NCBI RefSeq assembly: GCF_001039355.2
Contig: NW_019775395.1
Location: 233,884 to 297,883 of the forward strand
Reading direction: 5' to 3'
DNA length: 64,000 nt
DNA from: Lingula anatina
Lineage: Eukaryota; Brachiopoda; Lingulata; Lingulida; Lingulidae
A model generated the notes under the pieces. The model was not told the origin of the DNA. It saw only the letters and a list, made by a program, of their open reading frames with translations, and searched no databases. Below are positions 11,296-22,904 of this stretch, in pieces (positions within the stretch are counted from its first letter, which is position 1; each line of letters begins with the position of its first letter). Position numbers and translations under genes: made by a program.

Positions 11296-12466
11296 AAATC
11301 CAAATAATCCGATTACACTTATTTAACATCCAATTGCTACTTTCAAAAATATACAGAACTTAATTTGAAAGTTGGCATAAATTCAAATTCAGTTTAGAAA
11401 CAACTTAGAAGCAAATAACTTCGTAACTATTGATGAAAGGAGTCAGTTCTCGGAATATACTTTATTTTATTTCTGAAGTGCAGCTTACAAGATTTATAAG
11501 TGCTAATTTCAACCCTGAGGTCACTGCTCTCACGAGTTGCTGATCCTGTTTTAGCGCTCGATCTTTTTGGAATTTAACTAACTTTTCAATAAATTTCATA
11601 TATATAGCGTACGTGCATTTTACCATATATGGTCAGAATTACTTTACTTATTGAACATTGCTGATTGCATGGACAATACGTGAAAATAAAACCTAAATGC
11701 TGGATTACATAAGATTGGATAGCTAATAACTTTACCTTATTATGTATAATGTTCTGCTTAGGTATCAATGTCCAAATTTCCTAATTGTCACGCCTCAAAA
11801 ATGAAACATGACTTCGCAAGTTAAATGCAAAGACGGTCATCCGGTGCACGACAAAGTGCATAGGGTCAGATAGTACTCGGTATATCAAAGAGGGTTTTTT
11901 TTTTTAATTTAACATTTTCATTTCAAACGTTTGTTACCCCGTGACACAGCCATACTTTTACAACCCTGAATTAAAGGAAATATCACCGCCAACAGGACTA
12001 TCGTCCTTTTCGTCTCATTTCGGGTAACGGGTATAGGCCTACTTGTGTTTTTTTCTTCTCTGAATTTGTTCTGGACTGGGTACCACTGCAATGCACTGCA
12101 CTGCAACCCGAAATTATTGTCTTTTCAAAAACGAACCTGGTACCAGTTTTTTAAAAACGATTCTGATGCTTAGATACCAAAATCGTTTTTGCGGTGGGAG
12201 ACAAGATTGGACGGAGGAAGAGGAGTCAGGCGATTAGCGTCTACTGCAACCCAGTCTGATTGCGTAATAATTGTACCTATGGTAATAAAAATATATTATA
12301 TACATGTATAATAATATGTATAATAGAAAAAATGAATAAACTAAAATAAAAAAAAAGCCTGTTCGGAGTTTTGTTTCTGAAGTTTTCATAATGAAATATA
12401 TCCGTATGGTGCATCAAGATGAAGAAGGCACAAGCGCGTGCACACACACACACACACACACACGCA

Positions 12467-12498
<32 letters not shown>

Positions 12499-12670
12499 CA
12501 CACACTAAAGTAACCTGCTATGCTACCGATTGCAGCAGAGAAGATAATTTCTGTTTCCCTCCAGATGGCGCCAAAGAACGGTTTGGTTTGTCAAACCTGG
12601 CAAAAACTGCTCAGATTGCAACATGACGTAGACCATGTAAGGATGACCAGTGACCTACATAATGCCATTT
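11296..12670 (+). repeat. Dispersed repeat, copy B
   Basis: Counterpart of 8641-9490. The first two blocks are about 570 bp apart here but almost adjacent in copy A, so one copy gained an insertion (about 11400-11968) or the other lost sequence. Block 3 includes a mixed CA/CACG tract at 12439-12506. Confidence 0.65.
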
Positions 12671-15600
12671 TACTTTGGGGTGTGTAAGGTTCTAAAGCTT
12701 AATTTAATTAATTTAATCCAGTGTATTGTGAAATACGCAGGAAACAAAAGCTTGACGCGCATTACTATTTTAGTGAATTGTTAATTTAATTTTGTCTGTC
12801 ATATTATGGTAATTGATAAATACCCAGGAATAGGGGGCGGTTCTTCCTGCCTCCTACCCCCATGGATCATTTGAAACATGAACCCTTGGAAGAGATGTCA
12901 TTTTGTCTTCAGTTCTGAGTGACCAGGGTGTGGATGCAGGGCGGTCAGGATACAAGTATATGGATATTTCATTTTAACCGATTCGTCGAAACGTTCTAAG
13001 ACAATGGTTTTAGGTATTTGTCGATAACTTATCTTTGATGCATTTTTTTAAAAATGGATTTGACGCTAGCATGTTGAACATTGAGTTTTGATATCCACCG
13101 ATATTTTCCTCACGTGATATTTTGTATCCTCCATGTCTCCTTTATTTCGTCACGTACCTCATGAAAGTGAAAATTGCGGTTGTGCTTCATGTTCATGTTT
13201 TTTAAACTACACCGGTAGATATGATGTGGCAGAAAAGTTTTACATGCGAAAAAGCCAAGATGAGGAAAACTCTGTGGGTGTTGAAATTTAGTGAGTGGTT
13301 TTTCATAAAATTGTGTCATAATTATACTACAGCAAAAAAAGTCACAGTTGAAAATTAAAGAACAGGATTAAAATTAAGTGATATAATTCCATTTTTAATT
13401 TTGGCATGTTTTCACAAATGATACCATAAGATGTAGTATTTCGATCCATTGAAGTATGTGACCTAGTTAATAGTTACACTGCGTTCTGCGTGACTGATTA
13501 TGCAAGCAGCCATTTTCAAGGCATAAGGGGCTATTTGTTAACGCCAATTTGCAAGTAATGCTTGAACGTAATTTTGATATTTCTTATTTATGGCTAATGT
13601 CAATATCACGCTTTGTAATCAAAACGCTCTGTCCAAAGCAATTTGCCATGATTTTGTCCCTCCAAATTTTAAAGCCTTTTGTTTAAAAAATAAAAAATTT
13701 AACACTGCGAAGTCACTAGTAACAAATTTCGTTTTATTTCGCCAAAGAACAAAACCGCCACTTATGCCTTTGAACATGTTTAAGCATGATTGCAAGTCTG
13801 AGTTTTCCTCCGCGACGTTTGTAAAACTATTTGCGGTATTCTCCAGCAAGGCAGCAAGTTGTGACTTGACGTTTATTTCAATGCAAATATAATGCTCAAA
13901 AATACGGAAAACTTGTTTTTCCAGTCCGGGAAAACTGACAAATGAAGCTCAATTTGACCTTTTCACCAGTTCTGCTCACATAGTTTTGCACATTTGATGA
14001 TTTATGTTACTTGTTCACGTCCTTTGAAATGCATTGAAGAGAAATAAATCGTACTGAAGCAGTGTTAAGTTATTGATCTTCCAAATAACATACAATCAAT
14101 TTTATCCATTTCTAAAATGGTATAATGACATTCTATCAAAAGAAAAAGTCTTTTTTTTTTCTAAATTTCACTTGAACTTAACATTTACAATACTTTCACT
14201 TCTTTCGAACTCCTGGAATTAAATTCTTAATTTTGAAGGCATGCGATGCGGCTTAGACCTTTAACAAATCAAAAATAATCTGGAAATTTCAGCAACGTTT
14301 CCTTTAGATTTACTTTATCCAAAAACCGTTTGGGATTACAAATTTCTATAATTCTATAACCACGTGTGGAATTCACAATTATCTCCATAGAGAGGGTGAC
14401 TCAAAATTTAGCTACTTAAAACTCGTACCTGTATAATCTTTTAAAGCTTGAAAACTTGCTGTCTTGTTGAGTGAAAAGTGTCTTTTTATGGATCATAATT
14501 TATCATTTTGTTTGAGTAATGGCGTATATAAGTTCACACATTTAAGACTCAATTTGCGAAAATTACATGTAGTAGCAAACTGATTTGGCTAATTCAAGTC
14601 TACCTGTTAAACAGTGCATAAAAAAGAATATAGATATATTAAACGATTTTTTAATCTGAATTTGCTCATCTCTATTGTAATCTTAATATCACTGATTTTT
14701 CTTAAGTTAAGGTGAATAGTATGTGTAATATTTTTTGTATTTTTTTAAATTATGATTTGCATGTGTGGCATTAATTTTTTGATCAGATCGCACTTTCGCA
14801 TAAAGATGAAGGGGACAGTCATGTGATTCAAAGTTTATCATTTTCAAAACTGCTGCTTTTTAACAATTCAATCTCGGCAGCATCCTCAGTGTAGCGAGCA
14901 GCAGACGCAAAAATGCTGTTTATATTATTTATGTTCAGACATTTAAAACCATTTGTTACAAAAGTTTGGACTCAAAAATATAAATGCAAGGTGGCATAAG
15001 TAATACCATGATTTGCCCCTCCATTTTGCCTAGGTTTGATAATTACACATGTTGCAATTGCTAAAATGCTTTTTTTTCAATCAACAGTATATCTTGGGGA
15101 TTGTTTTTTCACATTCCCCATTGAAGTGTACATCTTGTAGTGTATATGAACGTATTGCTTGCTGTTAAATGTAGAAATTTATTTCACAAATGGCTTGTGA
15201 CAATTTTTTGCAAAACGTAAGTAAAAATGTGTATTTTTCTTCCAAGCATTATCTGTCGTATTAAATGTAGAAAAGTCATATCCTGAGAAAACTCCAAAGC
15301 ACCTTATGGTCAAATTGAAACAAAAACAATGGCAGGTACATGGTATTTTGAAAGGGTGTCACATTTTGGAATTCTTTGCAATTTGGAGTATTTTTGTGAC
15401 TTTTAAAATTCAAAGCACCTTCAACTTTCGATTTTTCCTGCGGTGGTGTGAGGTGAGACAGCTACTAGAACTGCCTTTGTTTTTGTTAAAGGGGAAATTG
15501 AAAAAATCTGATTGTTATTTATATCTGAAATAATTTTTAGTAATATAACAAGATGTAACATTAGCCAAGTGGTTCATTAGATAGTTTATTTATCAAATCA

Positions 15601-15780
15601 AACTTGAGCGATTCTTAATGCAGATATCAATATTTTTGTTTTGCATATCTAAATGTTCAAAACTTAATGTGATTAAAATATTTTTTAAAATTCTTAACAT
15701 GTAGATGTTTGTAAAAATGAGAATACATCAATGGAAGTTTATTTTGCTCCGAATAAAATACTTTACAATTATATGTAAAA
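12671..15780. other. AT-rich intergenic DNA, no gene seen
   Basis: ORFs up to 100 codons occur (for example 13590-13892 +) but have no recognisable motif, biased composition and an overlapping ORF on the other strand. I see no supported exon. Confidence 0.5.
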
Positions 15781-15789
15781 TGGCTTGGC

Positions 15790-16165
15790 GTTTTCATTGG
15801 CTCGGAGGAACTCTAAGGGTGGGGGTTCGATTCGGGTACTTGGAACGTATTAAATTCTTTTCCAGAAGGGCTTTGAAAAATTCCCTTTAGTTACTATAAA
15901 AGGAAAGTCTACCAGGGGTGGGTGGGCGGGAACACTTGGGAGAGTGGATAGCACGCGAGACTCGGTCCCAGCAAGACTTGGGTTCGAAACCTGGCGCTTC
16001 TAGGTCCCAGCAAATTACCTTTTACAAAAAAATTCCAAATGAGTGATTTAAAATGCGACAAGAGGGTCCTGCAACACTTGTTAATCAAGATGACTGAGTG
16101 GCTCAGTGGATAAGACAGCAGAATAGTGAGCAGAAGATCAAGGGTTCGAATTCTAGAAAAGGCTG
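15790..16165 (+). repeat. Cluster of three tRNA-like (SINE-type) fragments
   Basis: Three B-box-like sequences of RNA polymerase III promoters lie 120-160 bp apart: GGTTCGATTCG (15824-15834), GGTTCGAAACC (15981-15991) and GGTTCGAATTC (16143-16153). The last two follow A-box-like sequences (AGAGTGGATAGC near 15941; TGGCTCAGTGG at 16099-16109). T-arm and acceptor stems do not pair properly, so these are not functional tRNAs. They look like degenerate tRNA-derived SINE heads. Confidence 0.45.
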
Positions 16166-18408
16166 AAACATTTTTGCAAGTTTTGAACGAAGTTTATTAT
16201 TGTCAAAATGAAATATTCAAAGCATTAAAATTTTTACAAAAATAATGAAAATAACATTTTGCTCTCTGAATTAATATAAATTAAAATTTAACTAACAGAA
16301 AAAAGACGGTATATATCTGTAAAAAAAAGTCAAAAAGATTTTATGCATTTTGAACATTATTACTTAAATACAAAATCATTTAATTTATGAAAATTGAAAG
16401 GCTTTGGCAAGAACTATTAAAAGCCAAATAGATTTTGAACAAATTATACTTGCCAACTTTTTGTCAAAGTTGACATTAGTGCGTTGTCCTCATGGAATTC
16501 CATTAGAAATACATTTCCGTCCAAATTCTGAGGTTGTAACAATGCAAATAATCTGTTTAAGCGTCATACGTGCACTAACACACACGCGCATGTAAACACA
16601 CCTTGTCCTATGTCGTCTTGTTGATGTTTCTTAATGTTTGTAAGATTCCTGGTTGTTTTGCCAATCGATACTTTTTTTAATTTTTGTTTTCTTTGCACTA
16701 AATCCAAAAATAAATATCATACATGGCGTGACTGTAGAATGAAAATTTACTTTTTCAAAGCATGGGAATCAGGAACGACGAATAGACAAGGAAGGTTTAC
16801 AAGACTATCCAAGTCTTAAACAAATTCAGAATAACATACAAACAAAACTGAAAAGGTTAGGCATAAATCAGTAAACTTGAAGTGACTTTTCACATTCACT
16901 TAAATAAACTCTGGTTCTCGGTGATCAGTGATGATACTTAGCACAAATAACACAACATGCAGGACTGATATCTAACCAAGCCTGTCTTTCTCAATCACCC
17001 CTTGCTCCTGAAAAAATTAAAATTTATAAGAATACAGGACAACTTTAATTATAACGCCCCTCTGTACATTTTGGTCATGTTTTCACTTAAAATTCAAATG
17101 TTTTTCACTTAAAATTTCAAAATTCAAACCAAACGAAGTATTCAGGTTTACATACACTTTGGTAGAATATTGAATTTGCCATTTAAAGGAACAAAATACT
17201 TTGAAATAACATTTTTAGTTGATAATTCGGTAAAATTCCTAAATATATAACTGGCCAAACTGTTAGTGTAACCGATAAAATGATAAATAGTATAACCTAA
17301 TCTTAAAAAAAAATAGATTTTGTTTTAGAATTGTTAATTGTTCACTATCTTTTTGAGCAAAATTGACAAAATTTGCCAGTCTAAAAAATTCGTCGAGTCC
17401 TTTCAGAATACTCATTACCTCCCGAAAATTGGGATTTGCGACAGCTCAAGTGATTTTGAAAAAATGGAATGCAAAAGGCTATGATTAATGTCAGTCCTTC
17501 AGAAACATTTTAATGGACAAACGATATCTAAATGAGGTCCATTTCCCGTTTTTACTTTTCGACACTTCTATGTTAAACGGCATATATATGATCCCTATCC
17601 TGGGGAATTTTTGTAGCCAACTATAGGAACAGTTTTCTTACGGTAGACGCAACAAATATCTTCTACTACTGTAATATTAAATTAATTTTTATTACGGATG
17701 GCAATCTTTACCCCACCCCATTGTATAACGCCCAGCACTGAAAACACCGAGAACCAGAGGAAGGTTATTCAAAGCCACAGTGTCATATTCATAATTGTTA
17801 AAAGATCATTACAGTACATGTGGACAAATCTGTAGTAACGTGGGCACATTTTGCCCGTTTCTCAATGTTGGGATTTCTAAGACATACGTTTTATTAACAG
17901 TGTCTTTTGTAAATTTACATCTCTTCCTTTTTCGACTGAACACACGATGAATGTAATTTAAAATTTAATATATGCATTTTACGCTATGCGGTTGCAGTCT
18001 TTCCTTACCAGAAGCCAAAATCATTTAAAATGAAGAAGAGTATGTTTTCAAGTTCACAGTGAGGTGTCAAGTTACAGAATTGCCCACACATATTTTCAGC
18101 GACAAACAGAAATTAATTGGAAATTAATATATGATAGTTTTAAAACAACCACTTTATCATTTTTATACAGACATTCTGTTAAATGAGAACTTCAGATCTA
18201 ACGTTTCAGGTTCGAAAAGGGACGGGTATCAGCCCCGGCCCAGAAGTATACATAAATTACCCTATTATCACAATGATCAGATAGAACACTGTACTACGAC
18301 ATAATTACATACAATTACCAAAAGAAGCAAACCAGCATCATGCAGGACGGACGCTTAGTATGGATTTAATTTCTATGAGAAGTTTCATAAACGAAAAAGC
18401 TATTTTAT
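16166..18408. other. AT-rich intergenic DNA, no gene seen
   Basis: No ORF above 65 codons and no domain recognised. Confidence 0.5.
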
Positions 18409-18623
18409 TTAACTTTTAATTTGATATACGTTTTGGAGCAGAATGTTACAACCAAAAGCAAACATAACATTCCGTACTAAATGTCGTCCCTGCAAATTAA
18501 CGAGCAGACAAACGTTGGCATTGGAGGCAATCTTGGCATGGATGTGGGGCTGTATGTGTCGAACACGAAACGTGTCTCTGAGTAGGACGCTTCTGGTATC
18601 TTCGTAAACGGCACTTAGAGTCA
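18409..18623 (-). CDS. Possible terminal exon of an unidentified gene
   Basis: A strong acceptor (a run of pyrimidines ending TTTTATTCCAG, AG at 18625-18624, read on -) precedes a stretch of higher GC than its surroundings. Two frames are open: one of about 71 codons to a stop at 18409, and one of 41 codons with five cysteines (including CQDCLQC) to a stop at 18497. I recognise neither product, and no upstream partner exon was found. It may be an exon of an unseen gene or a chance open stretch. Confidence 0.2.
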
Positions 18624-19241
18624 CTGGAATAAAAGGAATAAATTCACATTCATGAAACAATGTCTTAAGATCTGATAAAGCAGCACATGTTCATTACAGC
18701 GATTCGTGTTAGTGTTCTTTGCGTTATAATTAACAAATAGCAATTAAGCTTTAAAATTATACAAACATATATTCATATTGAACCGTATTGAACATAGACA
18801 GCTGATGGCCTCAGAAACAAAAGGGTACCCAAGAGGATAGCTAAGAGAAAGTATCCTTCACGTCAGTTAGATGTCCCCGTGGTCATTATGCATAGAGTGC
18901 ACCACTGCGGGAGAATAATATCGTCAATGCAAAACTAAGAAATGCTACAATACATTTCCATTATCTGTACGGGACTTACGAAATACTGCTGCCGGGTTCA
19001 GTGTCATCTTTTCGGCCTACATGTGGCAGTAACAGCAATATAGCATGGGACATCCTTCTTCTCCATTTTCTTCTAACCCAAGTACCACCTGAACACCTCT
19101 CACCGAAACGCTCACCTGATTTACATTAAAATGAAGAGGTCACCTACCTTCCGTGCGGACGCCTCGGTTTGAATTATCGTCTTGTTTTATGAGAAGGCAT
19201 GTCCAAAAGAGGATTAGGGGTTGATAAAGTCATAATGACAC

Positions 19242-19276
19242 ACACGCACACACCGCACACACACACACACACACAC

Positions 19277-19319
<43 letters not shown>

Positions 19320-19321
19320 AA
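19242..19321. repeat. Compound (CA)n(CAA)n microsatellite
   Basis: A CA run to about 19278 is followed by about 14 CAA units. Confidence 0.95.
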
Positions 19322-20442
19322 ATTAATAAAAATAAAGCGCATTTTCAAAGTCAACATACTTGACATTGCGTGGCTGGGTATATAATTCAGCTTTTACAGG
19401 TCGAAAGAACGAACTGGGGCAGGATGATAGAAAAAAAACAGGATTTTCATTCAATCTTTAGGTAATTTTCCATAAGTAAACTATACAGAATTAATATTTT
19501 AACTGTTTATGTATAAATAAAACAAACATATTAAAGCTGAGCAAAATATTTTAAGGAATTTGTCTATATTTGAAGTATATTAAGTTTCTCTTGCTTTGAA
19601 AATTCTAAAGGAAAATGTTTGGCGCGTTGCTTCATTAAATCACTTTTCTCGGTTTTTTTCGAAAAACGACACTGGTTTCTGGTTGCCAGAATCGTTTTTA
19701 AAAACAGTCAATATATTACTTCTGTGAGGGAACCAGAGATGAAGAACCGGGCGTAGGGATTGCGGATGATGGAAAAAAAAGCCAATGCATATTTTAGTCG
19801 CTCGTCATTTTAGTTCTGCTGTGTTAGAAACGGAAATCATTATTTGGGAAACGGATAATCGCATACAAACGTTTTTAAAGCAAATATTCACTGGATCTGG
19901 GAGGCCCATAGAGAAGATCTTAAAAAATAGGTAAGAAATATGAGAGTGACACGAAAGCGTATCGAAAGCTGTGCTGTGCGATGAATACCATTGGCGACCG
20001 ATACGAGCGCAGTTAATTGTTATTTATTAACAGTTTTCTCACTATTATATAATTCATGTGTTTAAGAAATCTTCCGTTATTATTCTGTGATAAGCCTTCT
20101 TAGTGACTTTGAAAAAAAAATAACATAATTCAAAATGACTTATTCTCTTGGTGTTATTTTCAGCTAATGGACATTGTTTTTCTTTGTTTGGATTTCTCTG
20201 AAGCAAAAATATTTGAATATTCTTTTTTATCTAACAAAAACAATATATTTATTTTGTTTGCCAATTATTACTTTAATGGAATCTTGCATCATTGAGGAGA
20301 TATAAAAAGCATTATTAAAAATTTTATTAAAGAGAATGTTTTCACTAAATACTACTACAATAGGCACTACCAAATTGCGTTTAAACAATTAAAAAAATTC
20401 AATTTATAAAAATAACGAACTTGCAAAAGATAATACAATTAG

Positions 20443-20448
20443 TTTATT
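20443..20448 (-). terminator. Candidate poly(A) signal of the vWA gene
   Basis: TTTATT on +, that is AATAAA on -, about 160 bases past the stop codon at 20608. Confidence 0.4.
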
Positions 20449-20607
20449 TGGATTATCAAATCTAGAATAAAAGTATTTACAGGGTTAAAATATAACCAAC
20501 TGAACCAACAAGACAAGTTAAGAGACTTGTCGTATAGGTAGGCAAGTCAGTTCACCACCTTGGCAAATAATGCTAATGTTCCAAGTTAAAGTTTCAAAGA
20601 TCACAAA

Positions 20608-22776
20608 CTATGAACATATCAAATTCAACACCTTCTCCCTAATTTCTGACAGGCTTTCGTGTCTCTTCACGTGAAATGTATGCTCCCCTGACGGCCTGCT
20701 AGATACCTCCCTCAGGTCCGCGATCCTTACGTCTTCCCCTATGCCGATACCGATAATTTTCATGCCAGCTCGCCTAGATTTCATAGCTTCACGTGATGAT
20801 GGGCCAATGTCGTTAATTTTGCGATCAGTTATTAAGACGGCAACTTTCTTTGCGTTAAACCGCCTGCTCCCATCCACACGCGCAGCGCTCATCCTAGCTG
20901 TTCTCATCAAATGACTGACAGCCAAAGGGGAACCAACATTCAGTGAATTTAACAAACTGTCTTTATCGTTATAGCTATCAAGGCCGAAATCTAATACCGG
21001 TAAACATGGCTGTTGTAGGAGAGATACTTGAATGGCCTGCTCCGAGATGTCCAACTGTCTCACAATGTTTTGCATGAAGTGGTATGAATATCGCGCTCTT
21101 GCTGGTCCAGAGTTGGAAGCGTCGTGGATGAAGGTGACATCTACTGGGAAACCATTTCCACATCCACCGCCGGAGCGTGGAAGGTTAGGAGCTACAAATA
21201 AAAAAGAAAAAAATACGAGTTTATTATTATAATCAAAACAGTTGCGCATATCTGTTAAAATAGACAGGTTAACAGGTGGATAGTTTTTCAAGCAAATACA
21301 AATTTTGCTTAAAGTTAGAACTCATTAATTACACAAACAACTTTGAAAATATTGGGAGTGAAAAAGAAGCTTGAAAATACGTGTAAATAAAAACACACAG
21401 TACTTTATAACCCATTCAAATTCCATGCTTTAAACAAAAACAAAAAAGGAAAAAAAAACAATATATATAATAAAAGGAAGCAATAAAAACACACCTTGGC
21501 AAGTCTTTCTTTTTACTGTATCTGTGATGCTGTCAAGATCATTAACACTCCCCAGCTGGATTGAATTTTCTCCATAGAAACTACCAGAGAGCTCCAAAGT
21601 TGACTGAGACGAACGAATTCCAATAGGCAAGACATTGATACCAGCTGCCATAGCTCTTCTAATTGCAAGGGGGACAGATTGATTCGCCAATGAATCATAG
21701 TCGGAAACGACCACTGCAACTCTGGTGGCCTCGTAGCGTTCATCAGTTGAGAAGAAAACCTCTTTCATGTAGTCGATACCACCAGCAATATCTGCCCTGA
21801 GCTTCGTCTTCACAGTTTGCGTATAACGCAAGGACGAAATACTATCCAGAATTTGTTTCGCGGTGGTGTTGAGGGGAATCACTGCATGCGGGGACGTTTC
21901 GTATGCCAGGACACCGACTCGAACACTGCGGCGACCCAGAGGAAATCTCTCAGTCAGTCTGTATGTGAAATCGACGAGTTTGTTCCACCGGTGACCTTGA
22001 AAGGCACGGGACGAGTCCAAAAGGAACACCACATCCAGCGGTTTGTAACACTGGAACCCTGTGGAAGTTGAGACGTGGAGCCAGTCGATTCCGATATCTC
22101 CCCTTCTTGGGTTGGAGTAGGGCACTGGAAAGGAACAGGATAGAGTAAAACGTGTGGTTCACCAAATGTTGGAAGTGATAAGTTTCGGTAAAAAGTGGGA
22201 TGGTGAATTATTTGCGGTAAATCGTGCAAGATATGGGGTCTTTGCGTAAATAAATAAACAAATACATAAATACAACCTCAGTGATGAATAAACTGTTAAA
22301 ATGGACAATAATTACAATGTTTTATGTCACGGGAAATCTTTAAAAAAGTTGAATGAAACTGTAAAGAATAATTCCAGAAACAATTCTAAAGTTTAGAATT
22401 ACTTAAGCACTTACCTGCACTGAATGCTGTTTTGATAGTTACAACCATCTGGAAAGAGAAGACATGAGAAAAAAATGCATTTACATTACTGCAGGCTACA
22501 AAATTACAAATAAGAAAAAGTAGCCAATAATTAAGAAACATTAAATAATACATTTTAAAAATATTTCTTGGAATTAGGTCCTTACTTCGCTTTTATAGGA
22601 TAGGAATTCCTAATATATTCATTGTATTCATTATTAAATTACTACTCATTATATGAAATAACAAATTCTAATAATAACTCGAAATTAGCACTGGAATATG
22701 AAAAAGAATATTTTACTAATATACCGTTGTTGAACAAACTTACCATGAACATTTTAAAGAAAAATCCGCCCTCCAT
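20608..22776 (-). CDS. Secreted protein with two von Willebrand factor A domains
   Basis: Four exons read on -: 22776-22744, 22448-22415, 22124-21495, 21191-20608 (33+34+630+584 = 1281 nt, 426 aa). Every intron is GT-AG and the frame closes exactly. Residues 1-22 (FFFKMFMMVV then AFSA) form a signal peptide split over exons 1 and 2. vWA-1 spans about 48-231, bracketed by C48 and C231. Its metal site reads DSSRA (59-63), so the last Ser of DxSxS is Ala. vWA-2 spans about 243-425, bracketed by C243 and C425, with intact DASNS at 256-260. One large exon encodes each domain. Such proteins bind matrix or surface partners; collagen VI, matrilins and shell-matrix proteins share the fold. No EGF, collagen or chitin-binding domain is present. 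Start context is good (A at -3, G at +4). The exact family is unknown. Confidence 0.88.
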
Positions 22777-22894
22777 CTTCCTGCGTAGAAAGTTGTCGCT
22801 CTTCTCCGTATACCTGAGGTCGTTGTGTAATCTGTACTTTTCACCTGAGTATAGATCTCTTGAGATCTCACTTCTTCCGCTCAGATTTCGAACA

Positions 22895-22904
22895 ATTATA
22901 TAAC
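22895..22904 (-). promoter_or_regulatory. TATA-like box of the vWA gene
   Basis: TTATATAATT on -, after a short GC-rich run, about 120 bases upstream of the ATG at 22776. A start site about 30 bases downstream would give a 5' UTR of about 95 nt. Confidence 0.4.

Noticed and set aside
12277-12626. ORFs across the second CA/CACG tract
   Set aside because: Same low-complexity artefact; the shared tail with 9237-9476 comes from the dispersed repeat.
13590-13892. 100-codon ORF on +
   Set aside because: No motif, AT-driven composition, and an ORF of similar length on the opposite strand.
16087-16165. tRNA gene
   Set aside because: Boxes A and B are present but the T stem has several mismatches and no acceptor stem forms; treated as a SINE-like fragment.
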